Of a stretch of DNA of 64,000 bases, positions 37,536-48,026 are shown one piece after another. The notes under the pieces were generated by a model. That model did not search any database. It was not told the DNA's origin and saw only the letters and a list, made by a program, of their open reading frames with translations. The position numbers and the translations under genes are program-made. This DNA is from Agroathelia rolfsii. Lineage: Eukaryota > Basidiomycota > Agaricomycetes > Amylocorticiales > Amylocorticiaceae. The DNA is taken from positions 2,887,001 to 2,951,000 of the forward strand of contig JABRWF010000005.1 in assembly GCA_018343915.1 (NCBI GenBank). The letters run 5' to 3'. Position 1 is the first letter of the stretch; the number at the start of each line of letters is the position of its first letter.

Positions 37536-39803
37536 TCACCGCGAAGCTGCGCCCGTAGGCCCGTTTGCTAACTCCAAGCCGATTTTCTGCACCAATGGCA
37601 GACCCAAGGGCTGTAGGACCTCGCGCCAGAGTGCACGTTGTCTTCTTGCATCAAAGATGCTCTCCGAACGCTCGCCCGTCTCGCCCTCGGGCCCAAACAC
37701 AAAGACGCGATCATCACCGTCCGTCCAGGGTGCTTCGCCATGCGCAAACGCAACCCAGCACGATTGCATTGCGTCGCGCACACGGGAGAAGCTCCAGTCG
37801 TCTACACGAGTCTTCGTCCATGCTTCGTCCTCTTCCCACTGCCACCGGTTGTTGGTGCCATTGGCAGCGTCTTCAAGGTGGTCCGAGAACACATCGCCAG
37901 CCGAGTCGTCGTCGTCGAAGTCGTGGCCGAAGCTTAGCTTGCGTGTACCGTAGCGGAAGAGATCAGGAGAACTACCGAGCATGCTCACGTCGCCATCGGA
38001 GTCGGATGATTTCTCCCGCTCTACGGTGGTGAGCTCGAGATCGAGCGGAGGGGGTGCAGACATGCCGCTCATCAAATCAAAGTCATCCTCGTCATCATCG
38101 ACATCGAGCCTGCCCTCGTAGAATAGCTCCGGTGAGGGACAGTCTCCCGTCTTGCGAGGTACATTGTCGAAGAGGTATTCAAGATCTGCAGCGTGATGCG
38201 GTGTACCGCGTGTATGACCCTCCTGGTCGAATACGAAGCGCCAGACGCCATGCCCATTACGCTCGTGCCGTGCAGTCTGAGCAAAGATCTCGGATGGCCA
38301 TGAGACGCGAGAGTCGCTGATAAGGTCGAGGATACGATCGCGCAGCTCCTCACCTGAGGAGGTATGTGCGTTTAGGTCATATCCGCGCAGGAGGAGAGAG
38401 GTGCGATGCAATGATTGGCATACAGCACGTAGGCGCCGCGTGAGTGCTGGCACAGTCCATTCAGATGCAGCGGCCACCCATGGTGTTGCATCAGTTGCAC
38501 AGTCACCAATAATGAGCGGTTGAAGATGATCAGGTAGTGAAAGAGAAACGGTGGTGGCATGGTGTTGGTGATGTTGGTGGTGGTGAGGATGTGTATGTGT
38601 ATGATGAGGATGAACTTCGAATGCGTTCTTCCATCCTTTGGCAAGGAAGGCGCCGTCGTCTACGACGCGCATACGCTGACCGTATGGAAAGAGTGCTTCC
38701 GCAGGTGCTGTTCTGAGATCATCGATGGATGATGCTCCAACGGCGGACACGATACGAGATAGTTGCCATCCAGCAGAGTTGGCGTCAGGAAGGTTCACGT
38801 CGATGATGGGACTTTGTATTACAGCACGATGAAACAGCGGGTGAGACTGGTTCTTGGCTGAGAGCAGGTGCCAGATGATGTCTGCTGCACCGGTGGCATG
38901 ACCAAAGAGCGTGATGCGAGAGGGATCACCCCCAAAATCGCTGATATAGCGCGAGACCCACTCCATAGCCTTGCGTTGATCAAGCAAACCTAAAATGCCA
39001 ATATACCATGAGCACCGACACAAACGTACGGAAGGATCCTCTTATACCATAATTACCACAATCGCCATGATGGCCACGTAGAGTTGGACTGGATGCAAAA
39101 CCAAACAGTCCTAATCGATAACTAATCATCATAATGTCATTAGCGCCTGTGCCTCGGCACGTGCTCCTCGAAAAAGAACACTTACTTAAACGTGACCACA
39201 ATGACGGGCTTTCCGAGATCAACGCTTTTCATGACAAACTTGGCAGGGTCATAGACCCAACTTGAACCCGATCCTCGGTCACCGCCGCTGAAAAGCAGGA
39301 AGGATTAATAACATGGACGCTAGAAGGATATATGCAAGTGAATTGACCAACCCATGAATCCAGATCATGACTGGCACGCGGGATGTGGCTTGCAGGTCAG
39401 CAGGGCAGGTGATGTTCAAGTTCAGACATTCATCCTCATCCTGGCGCAGGGCCTGGATAGGAGAGTCGCCCTCGGACAGACCAAACATTTCTTCTTCGAC
39501 AGTCTTGCCCTGTGGCTGAGGGCAGATAGGACTGAAAGCAAAACGTAATATCAGTATCAGTTATTTGTAATTTGTAATTTAAATTTAGATATATTACCCA
39601 TATTCAGTAGCATCTGTCATAAGTGGATACGACGTCCAGAGCGTTGGCCGACAGAAGCGCGACGCGTTGGCATATTTGATTCCGCGATATTGGTTAATGG
39701 TGGAAGACGCGGGGTGCTCCACCCCCACGAAGGTAGTATGCAGCGACGAGTGCTTAGTCTCGCGCGTGGATGGGTAGGCAGGTGAATCAGTAGAGAACAA
39801 CAT
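37536..39803 (-). CDS. type-B carboxylesterase-like alpha/beta-hydrolase lacking the nucleophile serine
   Basis: Type-B carboxylesterase/lipase fold. The start MLFSTDSPAYPSTRETKHSS is followed by INQYRGIKYANASRF, PICPQPQGKTVEEE and EDECLNLNITCPADL. The oxyanion-hole region is VPVMIWIHGGGDRGSG, and KYRLGLFGFASSPTLRGHHG and LLDQRKAMEWVSRYISDFGG follow as usual. The nucleophile elbow reads ITLFGHATGAADI where the family has GESAG, so Ser is replaced by Ala (codon at 38895-38897). The His region HHAADLEYLF is kept. Two unusual insertions occur: a His-rich loop (about 38551-38618) and a long Asp/Glu/Ser-rich stretch (about 37890-38100). There is no signal peptide. At least three introns lie between 38990 and 39600. 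It is probably not an ordinary esterase; it may be a pseudoenzyme. Confidence 0.85.
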
Positions 39804-42132
39804 GGCTCCTCACTAACGATCACGGAAAGGATCGGATATGGAGGAAGGGGTAGGAAGGGGAAGAGGGAGAGGGGGGGAAGTAAGGGTGTAGAGTTGTTGG
39901 GTAGTGGTCTCGGATGTGTTTTTGTATGGCACGAGCGCCAAGAAGAGCATGGGCTAGTGGGTCTAAAAGCAAGGTGGAGGACAGAGGAGGAGGGGTGGAG
40001 GCTCTGCGCGGCTGTGAGGCCCAGGTGATTATATGCGCCGACGTTTGAATGGACGGGATGAGGCGAGAACAGGTTCTGGCCATCATCAGACCGCCAGGGA
40101 GAGACGTACAACGACCATCTCTGGCCATTCCACCCATCCATCCGTAATCAAAATCCCTGCTGGTGCTTTGCTCCTCAAAAACTGGCCTGTCTGGCCGGAT
40201 TTGGCAACTGATCATGCTCGGATGATAGGTACGGGTCATTGCGGGATCATTGCATAAGCGACATGTGACCCAGGCTCGGTCCAGACCATTATTTCATTCC
40301 GCGTACTTACTCTTTATTCTATGCCAAACCATGCTATACTTATAAGTACTTACGGCCATGTAAAGGACACCCACCCTCACTCGACGTACATAATGGCCTC
40401 AGGTACACCCTCGCCAGTGAACATACAGCTTAGATAGACGCAACACGATGCATTGTAGCGCGGATACACATCGAATCAATCTCTGAGCGCATACATATTC
40501 CGAACCGGCTACGATATGCAACCGTCACCGTCACTATGCGTCATATGTTACGTGTCCAATCCTGTGACGCCAGATGTGACGAGTGCTAAAAAGCAAAATG
40601 AGAAAAAAAAACCCGATGGTCAAGCCAAAAAGTTACGCCAGCAATTGAATCTGGACCCACTTTGGAATGATGCTGACTCAGCGGAAGGAGCAGCACACAC
40701 GGGCCACACGGAACGGCGAAAAGGAGGGGAAAAGTAAGAGGCGGAAACATGTGTGTGATCTGCATAATGTAAAGGCCCTTCCCATTCGCAAGACCCGGCC
40801 GATCGACGTAAAAGAATGGTCATTGAACAACAGACATAGCATCTTCCTCTTAGCAACAAGACCAAGGAATAAGCGTGGGAGTAGAGATCCCGTCCGTTCC
40901 TACAGCTGGTGGAGTTTTCGTGCGGATCCTCGGGCAAGTAATCCACGTTTTTCGGTCCTGCTTGGATGCGTACAACCCATGGCACTTATTTAGGTATTAT
41001 CGGTAGAGTGGAATTCACAGCGTAGAATGGCGGCGCAATCTCTCCTCTATCCGCCGCTAGCAAACAGCAGCCAATCGCTAGTAAAGGGCTGTTATTACAT
41101 GCGGATACCATGCGCCCCGCGTCCAGCAACGCCGGCTTGCGGTGATGATTTTGGAGCGGACCCCTTGATCCATCATGTTCAATCAAACAAAGCATAGACA
41201 GGTAGGAGGACAACGGGACAACAGAAGAGCAAGAAGCAGTGCCAGGGAAAGAAGGCGAACCAGCTGGCAGATCAGTTGCAGATACAATTACGATCGTCGA
41301 ACGGTGCAAGGGAGTGATTGTGTGACTTCATCTGCGAGAGATCGCAAATATTTGAAGAGCTCCAGAGAGTGAAAGTTATTAGAATACAGTGTTTGAATGT
41401 CAGGATCACTGGCGATTGAGTATGAGAGATGGAGTGGTACCAGCAGTAGTGTTGCCAGTGGTGGTCAGAGTTCAAAATCGATCGAAAAACAGATTGCGGC
41501 TCGTCTCCATCAGTATTGCCATATATGGTAGTAAGTTAACTTGGTGCGCCAACGGGCTTCTTCGAACTGTTATTGCATTTGATAGTTCTTTCCATTTGTT
41601 CATGGTCTTACCGTACATAACCTTGTATTATTATGATGCCGTACTCATGCAACCATCAGATAATTTTTGAACGAGCCAGCGACGCACGCCGCAAGCTCCT
41701 CATGTTCATCAACAGCACTCAAGTTCCAAATACAGTGCTGGCGTTTCCACTAATATCCATGGCTGTTCAAGTCAATTCAAACTCAGGATCCTAAGCTGTG
41801 CAAACCGGTCTCTCATGCACGCGGATCCATTCATACATATGTACCACCAATTGTATATCGGTACATGCAGATCCGGGACTGGAAACCAAGCACAAGGGCC
41901 CCAAAATTCTCAATCACCCATCATTATTGTGGATATTGTAACACAGCCGTTTAACAAGTTCAATGCAGATTTGTAAAAGAGGGACATCCGTAGCTAGTAT
42001 ATAATACAAAATCGGCTACCAGGCAATATGGCTACAAAAGGTTAAACAGGTATGAATAGTCCTCTGCTAAATAATACAAATAGCTAGTCCGGTGAGGCAG
42101 TCATCAACTTTCGTGATACAACGAAAATACAT
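39804..42132. other. intergenic region, no supported gene
   Basis: 2.3 kb. Frames on both strands around 39820-40257 and 40516-41309 overlap and lack domains. The stretch next to 39804 presumably includes the promoter of the carboxylesterase-like gene. Confidence 0.45.
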
Positions 42133-43144
42133 CTATATACCGGTAGCTGCAATCAACGTAATTGTGGGAGCTACTAACCCGCTGGAAAGGCCCTGGACGA
42201 CTGCATTTGTTACCGTGGGGGTTGTGGAAGAAGTGGCGGCTAGCAATGCTGGAGTAGAGGACAGTGCTGTCGCAGTCAGAGCCCCTAAAGTAGAGGATGC
42301 TGTCGCCGATGTTACTACAGCTGATGATACCACCACGGAGCTAGACGCCGACACAGCAGCAGCAGTAGCCGACGACGCGGACGCTACATCCGTAGCAATT
42401 CCTGCCGCCGCAGTCTCGCTAGTAGACCCAGCTAGGGATGAAGTGAGTCCGCTGATGGAGCTGCTGCCGTCACTTGTTCCGACCGACGCCAGTCCCGTGC
42501 TCTGTGCTCCACAGGCATTCACCGTCGACGTCACTGTGACGGTCGCGACCAGGACGGATGTAACGGTCACCAGACCCGATGCGGAATCTGCGTCAGCGGC
42601 CACGGCGGTGCCTGTGACGCTGCTGCTGGCGGAGGATATTGTGCCGCTTGCGGACGTGACGGATGGAGTAACAAAAGTGGCCACACTGCCGGATGCAGAG
42701 AGGCTGGCTGAGGAGAGGGAAAGAGTTGCGCTAGCGAGGTCTGCTGCAGTGGCAGTAGAGGAAGATGCCGCTGATGTAGAAACAGCAGGCAGTGATGTGT
42801 CGATTGAGGAAGAGGCGGATGAAGCCACGATAGCCGAAGAGGAAGTAATGCTGACGGAGGTGGCAATAAGACTGGCAGCAGAAGACACGACAGCAGAAGT
42901 TGTCAAAGGCGAGAGTGTCTGCAATTGACGAGCAACTTTTCGACGCAGAGTTAGCAATGAACTTATTAACTATCGGTTTAAAAAAAGCTTTACCAAGGTC
43001 AAGGCCATCTTGTCGAATCGCAAGATCCGCGATGGATAAGGATCCTAGGGAGGGATTGTACAAGCCGCGTGGTATCCAGTGCACAGGTGCAGCAATGACA
43101 GTCGTCAGGACGTTCAAGAAAAAGAGGGTCTTTACGAGAGACAT
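42133..43144 (-). CDS. secreted Ser/Ala/Thr/Val-rich low-complexity protein
   Basis: I do not recognise a family. Exon 1 starts MSLVKTLFFLNVLTTVIAAP, a signal peptide, then ends DLGKAFFKPI. A 52-nt intron with a perfect GCTAAC branch point joins TLSPLTTSAVVSSAASLIAT in phase. The rest, about 255 residues, is almost entirely Ser, Ala, Thr and Val, with one Cys near the middle (STVNACGAQSTG). It ends in a mildly hydrophobic tail (SGLVAPTITLIAATGI) that could be a GPI signal. It is likely heavily O-mannosylated and at the wall or cell surface. The opposite strand is also open for 278 codons, a by-product of the composition. Confidence 0.65.
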
Positions 43145-46100
43145 TATATTGAACAGAACAAAACTTGTCGTTGACGATTAGACGGTATTATGAACTTGAA
43201 TGATTGAAGAGAGCGCCAGGCTCGAGTAACAAATATGAGAGATCGACTCTGTGGGATGTGTCCGAAGCACACTTGGGGTGGATGAGTTACATATTTGCAT
43301 TTTATAGAGCAGCAGCATGATGGTCTCCAACCGAACTAATGCAGAACACAATTGGAGAACAATTAAGGAAGTTGAGAGAACAATGACCTTGTACTCGAGG
43401 AAGTCCATTGTTTGCTACGCAGCCACTGTGACGACGCGTCACTCACAGTCACGTGCGGCCCGACGCTCGCCGGGCTTATATCAATCGAGCGGTATTATGA
43501 TTGTTTATAAGACAAGTCAATGTGTGTGTAGATACAGCAGCTCATTCAATTATATTTTGTGTCTGTTACCTCTCGTTTGATCTTGTGACTCAAAGTCACA
43601 GCCACATATCACGTGGTATAACACGTCCACCACACCTTCAATTAAATTTAAGTTTGTTTTACCGCTTCAAAAATGGGTCGGGAGTTGCAAATGGCAAAAG
43701 ATTGCATGATAACTGCACAGCAGCATATATATACCACTAGATAACTGCTAAATTTAACAGCTAACACCCTGTGAAGAGCTCTATCTAACTGTTTTTGAAT
43801 TTTATTGTGTTGATGTCCTGCTAAAGCTAGATCTTTACTGAAAATTGTAGTATTTTGTACTGGATTAACTTCTGAAAGGACCTCTTGCCATATAGCTATC
43901 AGGAATAGTTTTTTACATGATTCATACTATGATAATCATTTCTCCGAATAGGTAATAGGGAAGAGCATAGAGAACAGGAAGTTTTATTTTTATGCGTGAC
44001 ATCTAAGCAGCGGTGAGCCTATGTTTTAGACTCCGTTAGAGTTGCAAATGCCTAAAATGGAAGGCATCAACGATGAAAGTACCAACATCAGAAATGCCCA
44101 AATCTAGAAGGCATATACGATGCAATTTCAAAGCAGTGGAGGTAGATCAGACACTCTGGGGAGAACTTTAACATCGATGCACTGGACTATCTACTGGGCA
44201 TAGAAGCAGCTGGAGAAAAGCCTGATATTTCAGATGTCGCTCGTCAACTCTATATTCCACACAAAATGCCCAAATATCATATACTATCATGCCGGCTCCA
44301 AGGCAAAACCCAGGCGCCCAAGTTTCAAAGGGCTCATGAGGATCAGCAGAGCCTTACTGCTATTCAAGAGGCCCTAAATTCTACCACATTATGATGCATG
44401 CCGGTGAGCTGCCAATATCCCAATTAGGAAGGATCGCGTCTTGCAAATGTGTCTCGTACGACTTGCCAAATTTGGTAGTGGAGATCGTATTTCAATCGGA
44501 GATGCAAATTTGGCTGTGACAGCGCCGTGACATGATTTGCAACTCATAGTATATCTTAAACACTGACCTACAGCCTGTATTTCCTAGTATTTTCACTGAT
44601 CATAAGAGAATCAATATCCTGAGGTAGTTGCCTATAACTTTTTACATTGTATGAAGGCAAATTGTACTTGCGGATGCTGAGATATAAGCCTATTTGCAAC
44701 TCTAGGTCAGTGGTAGTAGGACGTTGAGACGTATCTCCTGTTGTCTAGTGCTAGGATTTAAATGAAATAAAATAAAAGCTACTATTCCTTGACAGTGCTT
44801 TAGAGTAGTTCAGTCATCTAAAAAAACAGATAATTACTCATGGGGCACCACTTAATTCTTTACCAGGTTCATTGTCAGAATCATTGTCAAGCATTTCCGA
44901 GTTAATGTCATAGTTGCTAAATTTCTTCAACTAATCAGCGAAGATCACCTGTAAGTGCGCCTTTGATTCCAATTCATCCAGGAATTGATGCATGAAATCT
45001 TCAGCTTGTAGCCGGGCATGGCGGAAAGCGATAAGCTCACCCAGCTCCGAAAATTCAGCGCTATTCAGCCTCGGGATCGATTATTTCTCTGCATCAATTC
45101 GCAATAAGCGCTTACAAGAATATCAGGGTCCATGCAGCTCACTGCTGTGACGATCTTTTTGGAGAGAGCATCCCCTGTTCTTTCGGTTAGGGTCAAATGC
45201 GCAAGACAATGTTGGTATAAACCTCCCATGCGCCACATAATTGCTAATTTGAGCCCTTTGTCCCATATCCCAGGTTCGCATTTGACAACAAGTTTTTCAA
45301 GTACAATTTTATCAGTGCATTTCTTATTAATGAAAGATGAAAGTTCTGAGACCATGTGAGTGTTAGAATGGGCAATCCATGCCTCGATGGGAGTCACGGA
45401 GTCACGGTCACACTACGTGTGACCACAGTTATGTAGCTACGGATTTTTGTAGTAGCTACTTCATTCGTTTGTCCGCGTACCGCGTCCAAGTACAACGACA
45501 GGCGAAATAATATCTTGCTTTTATTTTGTGACTGGCTGGCTCGCTTTTCTCACAGTGAGTTATTTACTTGTGATGTAGGATATAGATGACGCTGTCAAAT
45601 TTTGTTTTAGAAAATTCGTACAATATGGGCGGGTGCAGCGCTGTTTAACCTTCAAGGATGCTAGAATTTCCTGCCATTCATGCCTTCATCTCAAGCATTT
45701 CTTTAAACACAAGAAAGTTATTGAAAATGGATGCTTTGCGCCAAGGAGGCACAACGTCGGCCAAAGCGGTGTCTTCGGCCTGCGCGTGCCGGTGCTGGCG
45801 GCTACACCTTCTCTCTCTGCAGCTACCAGCACTGACTGTGCTTGTTCTTGTTTTTCTCACTTGCCGACGATTTCTTTACTTATTTAAGCGTGTCTTTCGA
45901 CAAGCTTGCGCATCCTATGACGAATTTTATACGTGTCAGCAGTTTTGAAGAGGACCTGAGATGCACCACAAGCTGCTGGCCTCAAGCAAAAGCAAGGCTA
46001 TAGATTGCGAATTAAAGGACTACTGAGGCACCTCTTCTAAAATATCCCCTTCAAAGTCATAAAGGAGATGGTTTGTCGAACAAGTTGAATCAGAGGTAAA

Positions 46101-48026
46101 AGATTGTATATACCACATCCACATGCCGCAGGCTCGTCGCCACCAATGGCTGGCACCAAGCATATTACAGCAAGTTGTGCAACCCCTTTTCTACTCATGG
46201 AGGTTGAGGCTCACTTACTGCGTTGATGCCCTCCTAGCATTTGGAAATTGCCGCTTGTCTCGATCTCTCCACAGGTGCTACCTAGCCGGGCTCGGAAATC
46301 CCTACGTGCTTTCAAACCATCCGCGTTGTTGCTCTCTTAGCCTAAAAAACACATGAGCCAAGGCCAAAGATGAAACAAGATTGATAAGCTCACCCGAGTC
46401 CTTCACCTAGCATTCTGACTGTTACTTCAAAGATGACTGTATACCAGTAGATAACTCAAGCGAATGCCTGTCTGGAAGAAAACACTCTGGGTAATATTTG
46501 GTATTTTGGGTTAGAGCCGACACATTGAGTGCATAGTAAAGAATTGTGCTGTCAATTTCTTCGGTAAGTATACGCGTGAGCTTAGTCGATACATATTTGT
46601 ATAGATGTATCCCGCCTTGTTTGACTTGTCTTCGACGACAGCGGACCATAACTTTTGAAGCTCGATATTGCCTTTTTTTCTTCGTGTGCGAGGAGAGATT
46701 GAATTGTTATAAGACCGCTGATTAGTTGAGCTTCTTGGAAAATGGTAAAGTTCTTTGGTGGTTTCTGAGTGGCTTTTGGTGTAAGTACATGGTCTGTAAC
46801 TTGAACGCAGCCATTGGCATTGGCTGTAGTTTGGCAGAATTGCGGTCTTAAATGTGCTTGAAACGGAATACAATAAGCTGCTGCTTTTTGAAGCAGTTCT
46901 ATAGAGGCATGGCTCCTGACTAGCTATAGTAAGTCTACCGGGTCGATATCATCAATTTTCCAAGCTGCCTATTAGGCGCTAATTTTCCAAAGACTTATGA
47001 TAACTAACGCTCTTGCCACTTCCGGGTGCTAACCCAGCCCTGAAGTCCTTTGGGTCAATTTTTCTCCTATTCATATCCTGGCATAAAGTTTTTGAAGATA
47101 TTGACCTTCACATCTTACCGCTTATCAGCATTGGTTCGCAATATACCTGGTACGGACGAAGGGCATGATATCTATAGAACCATTGCGATGTCTTTTTTGT
47201 GATTGAATAGTGTCAAACTACACTCACCATCTGGACCCTGGCCAGGGTTTATGATTAATGCAAGTTCTCGACAAAGTATCAAGTGCCAACTTTTAACAGT
47301 CATGGTTCACTTGTACCTAGAGATATCCATCCCATGACTAGGGAGTGGTATCCAAATTGGTGTATCTTAGTATAAGTATATATTGTAGAAGGCCTAGACT
47401 GTAATGTATATGGCTCTTAAGATTGCATTTTCCTAAAAGTGCTTCTCATTTTGTATAGGCTTACATCTACCCGTCTTAGAGTTCAGGTTCAAAATAAGAA
47501 TCGAAGCTGAAAAGTGGCCAAAAGAATTTGATTCTGGATTTGGATATAGCTTCTTCCTTCACGGTTGTAATATAAATCAAGGCCGTAGTATGTTTTCTAA
47601 TTATTAACTAGGGAAAATTGCTGCCAGTGGTATACTTATCTTGATTTGAAGTGTCTTAAGAGTATGAAATATTGACTTCAAAAAACCACCTCCGACTATC
47701 TTAGCCAGTTCTTTAATTCTTATAGCACTTTACAAGAAATCAGGTTAAATAATCTGTAACGTAGTCAAATACAAATTATACAACACTTCTTAATAGTACT
47801 ACTAGTATTTTTGCCATCTTGTTCCAGTATATAGCGGTAGCAAGAGTAGCAATAGTAGTATGTAGTACTAGTGTGCTCTGATCAAAAGTGCAGCAGGCCA
47901 GAAACGTTCAATGAGCGATGTTACAAACAAGTACAGGGTCAGTATAAATCAAGTTCGCAAGTATATCCATGAGCTCAGATAAGAGTCATAAGAATAAACT
48001 GTTCTGGGATACACCTGTTGTAGTCT
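43145..48026. other. gene-poor AT-rich region
   Basis: 4.9 kb without a complete gene. Stops are frequent in all frames. At 44046-44125 two imperfect copies of a 30-bp unit (AAATGCC..AAGGCAT..ACGATG) lie about 50 bp apart. A coding-like fragment is listed at 44950-45397. No terminal repeats or transposase motifs were recognised; it may be a decayed mobile element or simply old intergenic DNA. Confidence 0.4.
44950..45397 (-). pseudogene. coding-like remnant of unknown function
   Basis: The minus strand is open from 45397 for 110 codons (MTPIEAWIAHSNTHMVSELS to CMDPDILVSAYCELMQ) and has a protein-like composition. It hits a stop, and a second frame then continues with SAEFSELGELIAFRHARLQ and FMHQFLDELESKAHLQ before another stop. 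No intron with matching phase joins the two. I read this as a degraded gene, but it could be a misread splice or a chance frame. No domain recognised. Confidence 0.3.

Noticed and set aside
37565..38320. Long plus-strand frames over the carboxylesterase-like gene
   Set aside because: They are shadows of a 495-codon exon. The minus-strand frame has the alpha/beta-hydrolase signatures.
42092..42928. 278-codon open frame on the plus strand
   Set aside because: It is the exact complement of the low-complexity Ser/Ala/Thr/Val gene. Its acidic, Ala/Val-rich translation follows from the codon pattern of the other strand, and it has no start context, introns or domain.
45633..46873. Several 60-120 codon frames in the AT-rich region
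   Set aside because: They overlap on opposite strands, have no domain and cannot be linked by sensible introns.
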